A DNA stretch of 52,749 nt from a virus. The translations under genes were made by a program, and so were the position numbers. Below are positions 42,927 to 50,704 of the stretch, piece by piece; positions within the stretch are counted from its first letter, which is position 1, and every line of letters begins with the position of its first letter. The DNA lies in IMG/VR virus record IMGVR_UViG_3300042463_000293, positions 1-52,749 of that record. The stretch is one strand, 5' to 3'. The notes under the pieces were generated by a model, which did no database searches, was not told the DNA's origin, and worked only from the letters and a program-made list of their open reading frames with translations.

Positions 42927-45911
42927 TTATAATAATAAGTTTCCTTGTGCATCAGCAGTATTAACTAACAACTGAGTAACATTAGCATTAACCGCAGTAG
43001 TTGAACCTTCAAATGTATTTAATCCCCAAGTCATTGTTACAGCAGATGTAGCGTGTAAACAGTTAGCTGATGCATTTGTAACAGCTAATGAACAATTTGA
43101 TAACCAAACGTTACCACTACTAATTTTTTGAAATGCATGTCCACCAGCATTATTCCATTTACAAGTTATTGATACTGATTTTATAGTGTTTTTATAACCA
43201 GCTCCAGCACTCCTAACCATAGCTACAGCACCATCACTTGTCGCTGTACCTCCATTGAACGATACATCATTAACATCGTTACCATCTTGTAAGTATACAC
43301 CATTTCCTGTTGCTGAATATCCGTTACAATTTTTAAATGTACCACCATAAGCATTTAACCCAATATAAGAAGAAGAAATACCAACACAATTAATCCATAA
43401 ACCTCCATTGCTAGAATGAAGCCCTTTTTCTGTAGTACTTCTACCAACACTATTATATATCTTAGCTGAACTAGCATTACTACCAAGACCTAATCCAGCA
43501 ATTGATTCCCCAGTTATATTTGTATAAGTTCCGCCCCCAGAAATTAGGACTCCATAGGTGAAAGAGGATATAGAATAACCATAAATATTTGTTGCTGACA
43601 CACACGTAGCTGTTACATAAAAACCAGTCCCACCTCCAGAACTGACTATTGATTTAACATTTCTAAAGATACCAATACTAACCGCACATCCAGTAACCCC
43701 TGCTGAGACATCAGTTACCAATCCGTTATATCCTTCCATAACTTTACAGTTGAATATAGCTGTAGTATGTGCTGTATTTACAGTGTCTTTTGTCAATCCC
43801 CCATAAAAGTATATTTCACTACTTGCCCCAGTTATATTCCAAACACTACTTGAGCCACTTGCTGACGATCTGATTGGGTAAAAATTAATTATATTACAAA
43901 TAACTGTAGATGCATTATCTATAAAGCAATGCCCAGCAATATTAGAATATGTGTATGTATATCCGTTACCATTAATATTTACTCCATTTTTAAGAGTGAT
44001 AGTTACGTTACCAGTTTCAATAACGTTTGCAAATTGTACAATAGTGTCACCAGTTACCGCTACTGCCATTGCTAGTGTAAGTGTTGCGTAAAAAGTATAA
44101 ACACCACTTGTGTTTGCTATACCAAATATTCCTGCAGATGATGTAATTGCCTCAAAAAATGGTATAGACGTAATTCCTACGTTTGTATTTGCTAATCCAA
44201 GTAAGTTAGTAGAGTATCTTGCCCCGTATTTAGTACTGGAAGGATTATTTACTTTCCACTCTCTTTCTAAAACTGTAAAGTTTCCCCCCCAAGCGTCAAC
44301 ACGGAAAATTCTCCATTTTGTACTTGCACTTCCTATATTAGATACTGCATACGTCCCATTATGTGCTTGGTTTACTTGGTCTTTCACAAGAAATCTACGT
44401 CCAGCAGTTAATGTTACACCATTTATAGAAGGAAAAGTTCCATTGACAGTTGCTTCCAAAAATGCACCTGATCCAGGTAATGTTGGATTGGTTCCAGATG
44501 TATAAGTACAAGTAGGTAGCGGAGCAGAAGTAACAGTATCTATATGTAATACTGGCGTATTTTGAATCCCTACTACTGTGGTTGTAAATACTATGTTACT
44601 TGTGCCAACAACTGGATCAACTGTCTTTTGTAGAAATGCCAAGTTAGCTAAAGTTGAACCCCCGAATATATTTATTTGTAAAGGATATAGTTCAGTTTGG
44701 GTATCGGCATCAGTTGTTCTTGTAATAATAAATGGCTGTGAAGGACTTCCCAGTTGCGTTACTACATATATACCGTTTTGAGTTTGGTTTGATTGACTTC
44801 TAACTAATATTATTTGATTTAATGCAGTTACAACATTATCAATTCTATCTGTAAAAGATATAGTTGATAATTGACCATTAACATTACCAGTTAAAGTGGC
44901 TCCAACACCTAAAGTACCATTATTATACGTGCAAGCCTTTAACGCTTCTGTTGTTCCTAAATCTGCAAATAAAACAACTTGATTTGTTGGAGTACTGTTT
45001 GGAGGTTCATTTTTCCAAAGCCCTGATACTCCATCATAAGTAAGAATTTCACCATCTCCTAGTGGAGTCGTAATAATATCTACATCATTAAGTTGACTAA
45101 GATTATCAGGTTTGTTATTAAATGTATTCCAATCTGTAGAAGAAAGGTACCCATCTGTTAGTGTATCTGCTTGAGGAATACTAATAGCAGGTGTTGTACC
45201 TCCTGAAGATACTACTGGAGCTGTTCCTGTTACATTTGTAACTGCTCCTGTTGGTATAATTTGATTTAATGTTGTTAATCCTACTGAGTAATGTTGACTA
45301 CCTTCTGTTCTAAAGTTTACAGTTTGAGATACACCAGTAGTATTTTGCATTGATATTTTTACTACTATTCTATCTGTAGTTAATAATGTAGTTGCTGGAA
45401 ATACACCGTCAGATACATACATTGTAGTAGTAGTAGACATTCCTGTAACTATCTCAGGATCAGGAGTAAAAATCAATGTTTCTATTCCACCTAAATCTCT
45501 TTTATATACTGTAGGTCTAATTATCCAATTTTGACCTGCTGCTACTGCATTGAAGTGTAAAAAGAATTGCCATAATCCTCCTGGTATTTGTATAGTACCT
45601 GGTATACCACTAGGTGTTTGATACTCAGCAATTACAGAAGTTACTCCTCCTGCAACTGTTAATGGTACAACTTGTTCTATTGCACTAGTAACAATTGATG
45701 AAAATTCTTTATAAGGAGACTGATCTACAGTTTGGTTTAAGTAATATGTAGTATTACCTGATCCACCAGGAATAGTAACGGTAACATCACCACCTATTGT
45801 AGATGCATTAACACCTGAACCTACAAAGTCAATACTGTTTACATCTGCCGTTATTATTGCAGATTCTTCTAAAACTGCAATTCTTTTTTTTATGTTTATT
45901 TCTGTACTCAT
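42927..45911 (-). CDS. Large beta-helix adhesin with type-C docking stub
   Basis: In this 994-aa protein the N-terminus (MSTEINIKKRIAVLEESAII, then a VNSIDFVGSGVNASTIGGDV stretch and VTIPGG) matches the 220-aa protein at 45911, a second example of the type-C stub. A mid-region around residues 490-600 contains VNGTFPSINGVTLTAGRRFL and VKDQVNQAHNGTYAVSN, the common fibre repeat RxLVKDQxxxxxNGxYxV. The last ~400 residues form a right-handed beta-helix whose end (TCKWNNAGGHAFQ, then LVNTADAQGNLLL) is similar to the end of the 452-aa protein. Some distal DNA is less A/T-biased than the stub. A receptor-binding tailspike is likely; no hydrolase residues were identified. Confidence 0.7.
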   Translation of the reverse strand: MSTEINIKKRIAVLEESAIITADVNSIDFVGSGVNASTIGGDVTVTIPGGSGNTTYYLNQTVDQSPYKEFSSIVTSAIEQVVPLTVAGGVTSVIAEYQTPSGIPGTIQIPGGLWQFFLHFNAVAAGQNWIIRPTVYKRDLGGIETLIFTPDPEIVTGMSTTTTMYVSDGVFPATTLLTTDRIVVKISMQNTTGVSQTVNFRTEGSQHYSVGLTTLNQIIPTGAVTNVTGTAPVVSSGGTTPAISIPQADTLTDGYLSSTDWNTFNNKPDNLSQLNDVDIITTPLGDGEILTYDGVSGLWKNEPPNSTPTNQVVLFADLGTTEALKACTYNNGTLGVGATLTGNVNGQLSTISFTDRIDNVVTALNQIILVRSQSNQTQNGIYVVTQLGSPSQPFIITRTTDADTQTELYPLQINIFGGSTLANLAFLQKTVDPVVGTSNIVFTTTVVGIQNTPVLHIDTVTSAPLPTCTYTSGTNPTLPGSGAFLEATVNGTFPSINGVTLTAGRRFLVKDQVNQAHNGTYAVSNIGSASTKWRIFRVDAWGGNFTVLEREWKVNNPSSTKYGARYSTNLLGLANTNVGITSIPFFEAITSSAGIFGIANTSGVYTFYATLTLAMAVAVTGDTIVQFANVIETGNVTITLKNGVNINGNGYTYTYSNIAGHCFIDNASTVICNIINFYPIRSSASGSSSVWNITGASSEIYFYGGLTKDTVNTAHTTAIFNCKVMEGYNGLVTDVSAGVTGCAVSIGIFRNVKSIVSSGGGTGFYVTATCVSATNIYGYSISSFTYGVLISGGGTYTNITGESIAGLGLGSNASSAKIYNSVGRSTTEKGLHSSNGGLWINCVGISSSYIGLNAYGGTFKNCNGYSATGNGVYLQDGNDVNDVSFNGGTATSDGAVAMVRSAGAGYKNTIKSVSITCKWNNAGGHAFQKISSGNVWLSNCSLAVTNASANCLHATSAVTMTWGLNTFEGSTTAVNANVTQLLVNTADAQGNLLL

Positions 45912-46573
45912 TAGTATACTTTTTGTAAAACAAAGTTAAATGATTGAATAGTATTACTTGCACTACCTGTATTCCATTGAGCAGTTACAACTAAGGTATT
46001 ATTTACTGTTGTATCAAAAGTCGTAGCATTAATTTGACTTAACACATATCCTTCAAAATTAACTCCTGCATTTTTAATATAAGAAAATAAACCACCTGAT
46101 GAAATTGATGCAACACCTGCTCCTCCTATATTTCTAACTGTAAAAAACAAATTTAATAACCACGATTTTGAAGTAGTTGCATCCATATTTATTATACCTG
46201 TATCTGCTAAAATGACACCTGCTAATGTTTCAACGTGAATGTGTAATGTTGCCGTTCCTAAACAAGATAAAAAACCATCTAATTCACAAGTAAAGGAATC
46301 TCCTATTTGAAATGAATTTGCAGGAACGGTTAATGTGCCTACACCTGTACCGATAATACTATTTTTAGCAATTCCTGTTGCAGGTATGCTTGAAGTTGTT
46401 TGAGCATATAACCCATAACTTGTAGATGGAACATTTCCAGGGATATCTACTTGTGCTGCACCTCCTACACTACTTACAGTAACACCAGTTCCGGTGAAAT
46501 TTATAATGTCATTAGAAAGCACAGTTGTACCTTCATCTTGTACAATTGTTTTTGTAGAGATTTGAGTACTCAT
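45911..46573 (-). CDS. Compact fibre-tip protein with type-C docking stub
   Basis: In this 220-aa protein the opening MSTQISTKTIVQDEGTTVLS and the NFTGTGVTVSSVGGAAQVDI segment parallel the first ~50 residues of the 994-aa protein (FVGSGVNASTIGG, VTIPGG). After the stub comes a single Gly/Ala/Thr-rich beta domain of ~165 residues, with CELDGFLSCLGTATLHIHVE and LFFTVRNIGGAGVASISSGG. Such a domain resembles small capping beta sandwiches of fibres. It shares its start and stop bases with neighbours (one-base overlap with the 994-aa gene, 5 nt after the 201-aa gene). Confidence 0.6.
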   Translation of the reverse strand: MSTQISTKTIVQDEGTTVLSNDIINFTGTGVTVSSVGGAAQVDIPGNVPSTSYGLYAQTTSSIPATGIAKNSIIGTGVGTLTVPANSFQIGDSFTCELDGFLSCLGTATLHIHVETLAGVILADTGIINMDATTSKSWLLNLFFTVRNIGGAGVASISSGGLFSYIKNAGVNFEGYVLSQINATTFDTTVNNTLVVTAQWNTGSASNTIQSFNFVLQKVY

Positions 46574-46578
46574 ATGTA

Positions 46579-47184
46579 TTATGAATTATATGTAATAAGT
46601 AATTCAGTACCTGTTCCGTCATATGTAAATGTAGAAGCAGCATAATAATTATTAATACCATCAGGTCCAAAACTTACTGATTCACCCGGTTTAATTGTAG
46701 CACCTAAAAAAGTTCCATCACCTATTCCTACATTTGCTATAGAAAGACTATATGTTATTGGAGCAACTGTACCTGATGTAGAAGTTCTAATATAATTAGG
46801 AGTTCTAGTAACAGCTGATGTATTATTTACTATTTGAGCTAAGTAAGTATTAGGATTAATATAAGTAATTGGTGCAACTGGTGTACCTGGAGTATTTGTT
46901 CCTGCTAAATAATAAACGGGTGGATCAAATGTTCCCGTACCTGCATTATAAATTCTTATCTCTAACCAAGTAACATCATTAGCATCAATAACTAAAGCTG
47001 CTTCATATTCAGTTCCTGCTTGAATAGCAGTTAATATTTGGTTAAGTAATGAATCAACATTAACAGTATTATTATTAATATCAACTAAATTGTCACAGGC
47101 GCATTCTTGGCCATATAACATTTTTAATTGCCATGGCATATTGGTACCCTTGCCACCATATGTTTTTAAATTTCCTACAGACAT
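46579..47184 (-). CDS. Conserved tail/fibre-base protein
   Basis: In this 201-aa protein the opening MSVGNLKTYGGKGTNMPWQL, then KMLYGQECACDN, resembles a widespread Bacteroidetes phage protein (xGNLKTYGNKGxNxPWQLKxLxG). Later text, EYEAALVIDANDVTWLEIRI and YNAGTGTFDPPVYYLAG, with GPxTYINPNTYLAQI-like ITYINPNTYLAQIVN, fits the same family. It is probably a base or adaptor piece rather than a receptor tip. It is the first gene after the terminator-promoter junction at 47.2 kb and so heads the operon that runs down to the lysis genes. Confidence 0.65.
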   Translation of the reverse strand: MSVGNLKTYGGKGTNMPWQLKMLYGQECACDNLVDINNNTVNVDSLLNQILTAIQAGTEYEAALVIDANDVTWLEIRIYNAGTGTFDPPVYYLAGTNTPGTPVAPITYINPNTYLAQIVNNTSAVTRTPNYIRTSTSGTVAPITYSLSIANVGIGDGTFLGATIKPGESVSFGPDGINNYYAASTFTYDGTGTELLITYNS

Positions 47185-47233
47185 AATAATTTGATTTTAT
47201 ATATAATAATATACGTAAAAGATTCTAGATATA

Positions 47234-47241
47234 CAAATATA
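47234..47241 (-). promoter_or_regulatory. Promoter -7-like element (TATATTTG)
   Basis: TATATTTG followed by TATATC on the minus strand, 50 nt upstream of the 201-aa gene and right after the terminator at 47251-47268. It is the same octamer as at 11.6 and 35.3 kb. No clear -33 box. Confidence 0.45.
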
Positions 47242-47250
47242 AAAAAGAAA

Positions 47251-47268
47251 AGCCACATTACTGTGACT
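47251..47268 (-). terminator. Intrinsic terminator after the 50-aa gene
   Basis: A 7-bp stem (AGTCACA/TGTGGCT on the minus strand, with one G-U pair) has a 4-nt loop and is followed by TTTTCTTTTTT. It lies 7 nt past the stop of the 50-aa gene, closing this unit of the fibre island. Confidence 0.7.
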
Positions 47269-47275
47269 CTTATTT

Positions 47276-47428
47276 TTAATTTTCTCTAACTAGTTCTACT
47301 TCTGGTTCAGAATATAAAACTCTTAATGCTTGTGTTATCATAGCTGCATCTTGTAAATTAAATGCTCCTTTAAGGAATGCTTGATTTAAAGCTTGTTCAA
47401 TTACTTGTTTAGCCTCTAACTCTTTCAT
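47276..47428 (-). CDS. 50-aa small helical protein
   Basis: An ATG overlapping the stop of the 72-aa gene (ATGA) opens a 50-codon frame: MKELEAKQVIEQALNQAFLK, then AFNLQDAAMITQALRVLYSE, then an acidic end. It is amphipathic and helical throughout. The coupling and the terminator right after the stop argue for a real gene. It is probably another small helper of the fibre set. Confidence 0.65.
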   Translation of the reverse strand: MKELEAKQVIEQALNQAFLKGAFNLQDAAMITQALRVLYSEPEVELVREN

Positions 47429-47643
47429 ATTGCTTGTAATTCAGTTATTTGTAAATTAGTAAGTCCTTCAACAAACCACTCTTTACCCATCATAATACGA
47501 ATATGTTCTACATTACGTGTTACTGTTGCAGTTTCTTCTTCCGTTAAAGTTTCTTTAGCATTTAATTCTGCAATTAATGCAACACTATCATATGCTGCTG
47601 ATATTGATTTTGCAATTTGTTCTGCTGTTAATTCTAATTCCAT
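47425..47643 (-). CDS. Small acidic helical partner protein
   Basis: This 72-aa protein is all helical: LTAEQIAKSISAAYDSVALI, then ETLTEEETATVTRNVEHIRI, with a KEWFVEGLTNLQITELQ end. It follows the 340-aa fibre by 14 nt and is coupled (ATGA) to the 50-aa gene. Its composition and placement match the other small proteins interleaved in this island. Function unknown. Confidence 0.6.
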   Translation of the reverse strand: MELELTAEQIAKSISAAYDSVALIAELNAKETLTEEETATVTRNVEHIRIMMGKEWFVEGLTNLQITELQAI

Positions 47644-47657
47644 GATATTTATTTTTA

Positions 47658-48680
47658 TTATGCTAACAAGATTTTTCTTGCTACTCCATTAATAACTACA
47701 TTCCATACTTGAGAAGATGCATTTACTTCTACTGTTACTGCTCCTGCATTTACTGCTGCAGTACCAATTACAAATTGATTATTTGCAGTAGCTATAGCAG
47801 AATTTCCTAATATAACTGAACCACTAAAATTTCCACTTTGAGTATTGTTTCCTATTGCTGTATTGCTATCTCCTGTAGTGTTTGCTGTTAAAGAAGAATT
47901 ACCAATTGCAACATTATTATAACCTGATGTATTAGAATTTAATGCACTATATCCTACAGCAGTAAGATTAGTACCTGTTGTATTTGCATATAAAGCATTA
48001 AAACCTATAGCTGTTAAATTACTACTTGTGGTATTACTTCTTAATGCTTCAAAACCTACAGCTGTATTATTACCACCGGTAGTATTAGAAAATAATGAAT
48101 ATGAACCTACTCCAATATTTCTAATTCCAGTTGTATTAAAAATAAATGAATTATATCCTATAGAAGTATTATCAGCACCCGATACATTATTGATTAATGC
48201 TTGATTACCAATAGCAGTATTATTAACTCCTATTGTATTATTTTGTAAAGCAAACCGACCAATTGCTGTATTTGTTGTTCCAGTTGTATTATTTTGTAAA
48301 GCAGAATTACCAATAGCAATATTATAAGCACCTGTTGTATTATTTTGTAATGCTAATTGACCTATAGCTGTATTTTCAAAACCTGACGTATTAGATTTAA
48401 GTGCACCATCACCATATGATGTGTTTGTAGCAACGTTACCTTTTCCATTATTCCAAATAGTAAGATCTGTTGCATTAGATTCTAACCATGCTGGCAATGA
48501 TGCAGAAGCACTAAAAATAGTTTCAATTGCACCAGTAGAATTTTTAAAATAAACTAAACCATCAGATAAATCTAAAAAGTTTGTATTATTTGCTACAGAT
48601 GCATGATCAGCTACACTATCAACACGTACTGTGAAAGGTACTCCTCCAACTTGTTTGCCTATTACTGTTACTACTGCCAT
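47658..48680 (-). CDS. 17-aa-repeat fibre with type-B docking stub
   Basis: In this 340-aa protein residues 1-58 (MAVVTVIGKQVGGVPFTVRV, then a DLSDGLVYFKNSTGAIETIF stretch) parallel the stub of the 667-aa fibre. From residue 97 to 279 there are ten full copies and one partial copy of a 17-residue unit NTTGxxNTAIGxxALxx. Such repeats form a trimeric left-handed beta-roll like YadA heads. The end (NQFVIGTAAVNAGAVTVEVN, then VWNVVINGVARKILLA) is a small capping domain. No enzymatic motif is visible. It is probably a long rigid fibre shaft. Confidence 0.72.
   Translation of the reverse strand: MAVVTVIGKQVGGVPFTVRVDSVADHASVANNTNFLDLSDGLVYFKNSTGAIETIFSASASLPAWLESNATDLTIWNNGKGNVATNTSYGDGALKSNTSGFENTAIGQLALQNNTTGAYNIAIGNSALQNNTTGTTNTAIGRFALQNNTIGVNNTAIGNQALINNVSGADNTSIGYNSFIFNTTGIRNIGVGSYSLFSNTTGGNNTAVGFEALRSNTTSSNLTAIGFNALYANTTGTNLTAVGYSALNSNTSGYNNVAIGNSSLTANTTGDSNTAIGNNTQSGNFSGSVILGNSAIATANNQFVIGTAAVNAGAVTVEVNASSQVWNVVINGVARKILLA
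47844..48392 (-). repeat. Degenerate 51-nt tandem repeats (ten full copies)
   Basis: The DNA encodes residues 97-279 of the 340-aa fibre as ten 51-nt units plus a partial unit. Each starts with an Asn-Thr-Thr-Gly-type codon group, and copies differ at many third positions. Repeat number could change by slippage or recombination and alter shaft length. Confidence 0.75.
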
Positions 48681-48685
48681 GATAC

Positions 48686-48889
48686 TTATTTATTACTAAT
48701 CATTAATACAAATGCATCCCACACTTCTTTATCTTTTTTTGTAAGTTTACTGTAGTATACTTCACCCATTGATGTAAAGAATTTGGATTGCTTAATTGTT
48801 CTAATACCATTTTCTTCACTTAACTGAACAACTAATTGGTTTAAAACTTGACCTCCGTTTTCTGCTTCTAATTTATCTATTGAATCCAT
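48686..48889 (-). CDS. Small acidic partner protein
   Basis: This 67-aa protein has MDSIDKLEAENGGQVLNQLV, then VQLSEENGIRTIKQSKFFTS, and ends TKKDKEVWDAFVLMISNK. The closing LTKKDKEVWDAFVLM resembles DLTDEQKILFNDFINL of the 97-aa protein at 42628, the clearest likeness among these small genes. It lies between the 452-aa and 340-aa fibres with gaps of 1 and 5 nt. A fibre-specific helper is inferred. Confidence 0.6.
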   Translation of the reverse strand: MDSIDKLEAENGGQVLNQLVVQLSEENGIRTIKQSKFFTSMGEVYYSKLTKKDKEVWDAFVLMISNK

Positions 48890-48890
48890 T

Positions 48891-50249
48891 TTAGTAATTT
48901 ATTATAGAGTTACCTCTGTTATCTTGTGTATTTAATGCTAAGTTTATTAAAGATGCTGAATAACCTAATGATCCAGCAGGACCTTTGAATTTATTATCTA
49001 CTAAGTAGATGCCTACAGCTCCTACATTTATACCTAATGCAGAAACATTTCTTGTTGTAAATTTACAGTCTATAAATGAAGTATTAACAAGAGGTAAGTT
49101 TGCACAATGACCAGCTGCATTATCCCATCTACATATAAATCTACAATCTTCAAATAACACCTCTGAACCAGACAAGAATGATCCACCTGTAGCTGCTAAG
49201 TTACTTATAAATGTACAATTGCTATACCATGTACCTATTCCTACAAAGTATAAAGCATTGGCTGTTTGTGCTACAAAAGTACAATCACTTACTGCACCGT
49301 CTTGATTAAGACAATATATAGGAGCTGCTGCACTTGATTCAGAATAACTATTACGTAGTGTACCTCCACCTTCTACTTTACATGTAAAGTTTGGAGCTCT
49401 CATCCAACAAGCATCAACAAAACCTCCATTTAAAAATACTGATCTATGAGCTGTTGATTCAAGTCTACTGTTATTTAATCTAGCTCCTGCAACATGGGCT
49501 CTTGCACAATATTTATTAGATACTGTAGAATAAACTTCCATATTTGAAGCTACTCCTGCTAAGTATAAAGCATGACCATTAACAGTATCTTGATTTCCTC
49601 TATTTGGTCCAAAAGCTCTTATTTTACAATTATCAAAAACAGCAGTATTAGCTCCTTGAAACATACCCTCATTTGCAATTACATTTGCATCAGTCACTGT
49701 ACCTACAGAATATACACCATTAGAAAAATTGTTTCCGGTACCATCTAAAATAGCAGGGATAGATATTTTGCTTGAAGCATTTAATACGTATAGGCCATAG
49801 TTAGAACTCACTTGTAGACTTATAGTACCATTGAATATAACAGTGTTTACGAATATTCCATTATCAGTAATATATGCAGAATCATCTACTCTTAATGTAT
49901 TACCATTTAAGTTTATATTTATACCGTTTTTAAGAACTAAATTTACACTTAGATTAGTACTTGTCTCTAAAGTAATTGCATTTCCAAAATCAAAAAAAGG
50001 TATTGCATCTTCATAAGTATCATAGTAAGTTTTTTCACCTGCAGAATCAGATAATGACCAAATACCAAAAGGCACTGTAGGTGTAGGTATACTACTTAAA
50101 AAATCAGCTACTGATATACCTGTAGGTTTATAACCACCTCCATATTTAGAATCTCTTGTACCAAGAATAATTAAATCTTGATCTTCAGGAACTTTTTTCA
50201 TCATCTTACTTGAAATAAGATTTAGAAAATTAATTAAGTTATTTAACAT
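48891..50249 (-). CDS. Beta-helix tailspike-like protein with type-A docking stub
   Basis: In this 452-aa protein residues 1-60 (MLNNLINFLNLISSKMMKKV, then a KYGGGYKPTGISVADFLSS stretch) have the same plan as the MDILNFISWIK stubs of the two genes at 50705 and 51360. These are a hydrophobic LNFI segment, a basic patch, an RDxKY or RRDDDYL-type motif and ISVADF. Residues ~85-440 form a right-handed beta-helix with regular Asn and Cys ladders, for example FDNCKIRAFG and FEDCRFICRWDNAAGH. The end, CRWDNAAGH to ALNTQDNRGNSII, is alike to the end of the 994-aa adhesin. Probable tailspike; catalytic residues not identified. Confidence 0.7.
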   Translation of the reverse strand: MLNNLINFLNLISSKMMKKVPEDQDLIILGTRDSKYGGGYKPTGISVADFLSSIPTPTVPFGIWSLSDSAGEKTYYDTYEDAIPFFDFGNAITLETSTNLSVNLVLKNGININLNGNTLRVDDSAYITDNGIFVNTVIFNGTISLQVSSNYGLYVLNASSKISIPAILDGTGNNFSNGVYSVGTVTDANVIANEGMFQGANTAVFDNCKIRAFGPNRGNQDTVNGHALYLAGVASNMEVYSTVSNKYCARAHVAGARLNNSRLESTAHRSVFLNGGFVDACWMRAPNFTCKVEGGGTLRNSYSESSAAAPIYCLNQDGAVSDCTFVAQTANALYFVGIGTWYSNCTFISNLAATGGSFLSGSEVLFEDCRFICRWDNAAGHCANLPLVNTSFIDCKFTTRNVSALGINVGAVGIYLVDNKFKGPAGSLGYSASLINLALNTQDNRGNSIINY

Positions 50250-50273
50250 CTTTATTATTTTAATTTAATGTAA

Positions 50274-50306
50274 AAATACCACAAATATATTATATCTGTG
50301 GTATTT
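50274..50306 (-). terminator. Hairpin terminator after the 73-aa gene
   Basis: A 10-bp perfect stem (AAATACCACA/TGTGGTATTT) has a 13-nt A/T loop with T-rich flanks on both sides, so it could act in either direction. It lies 10 nt past the stop of the 73-aa gene and 24 nt before the start of the 452-aa gene. Confidence 0.65.
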
Positions 50307-50316
50307 ATTTTTTTAA

Positions 50317-50538
50317 TTACGGTACCTGTGTAGTTTTAATATCACCTGATACACTATCACGGAAATATACTCCTAATCCAAATTCATTGTATACTTCAGT
50401 ATTAGTATATGTATTAACAAAAAAATCATATATTGCAGTTAATGCTACTGCTTTTTCATCTAATGATACTGAGTTATTCATCAATACTGATGCGTATACT
50501 TTAATGTTTGCTTCTTTTAATGCTATTGGTGCTGCCAT
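50317..50538 (-). CDS. Small partner protein
   Basis: This 73-aa protein has a helical first part (LKEANIKVYASVLMNNSVSL, then DEKAVALTAIYDFFVNTYTN) and a short beta end (GLGVYFRDSVSGDIKTTQ). It lies 22 nt after the 42-aa gene, and a hairpin follows its stop. It resembles the other small genes of the fibre island in placement. No family recognised. Confidence 0.55.
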   Translation of the reverse strand: MAAPIALKEANIKVYASVLMNNSVSLDEKAVALTAIYDFFVNTYTNTEVYNEFGLGVYFRDSVSGDIKTTQVP

Positions 50539-50560
50539 GATATTTATTTTTTATAGTTAA

Positions 50561-50689
50561 TTAATTTATTGCTTTATCTTTTTGAATATATTCACTTTGT
50601 TTTTTTTTAAAAACTTCCATAGCTTTTTTTGTCACATCTGCTCCATACTTTTTTAATAAAAAAGCGGTTACTCTATTTTCTTTTTCCAT
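50561..50689 (-). CDS. 42-aa basic helical protein
   Basis: A short frame encodes MEKENRVTAFLLKKYGADVT, then KKAMEVFKKKQSEYIQKDKA, then IN. It is amphipathic, Lys-rich and helical. It fills the otherwise empty gap between the 209-aa fibre and the 73-aa gene with spacings of 15 and 22 nt. The leader (AAAATT-type, no Shine-Dalgarno) is like its neighbours. Probably a real small gene; function unknown. Confidence 0.6.
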   Translation of the reverse strand: MEKENRVTAFLLKKYGADVTKKAMEVFKKKQSEYIQKDKAIN

Positions 50690-50704
50690 AATTTTTAAGT
50701 TTTA

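Noticed and set aside
47844-48392. The 51-nt tandem repeats as a CRISPR or origin iteron array
   Set aside because: They are in frame, encode regular 17-residue fibre units and vary at third positions as expected for coding DNA.
40623-50249. Diversity-generating retroelement acting on the fibre genes
   Set aside because: No reverse transcriptase and no adenine-biased near-repeat pair of ~100 nt were seen in the window; variable tips are better explained by recombination.
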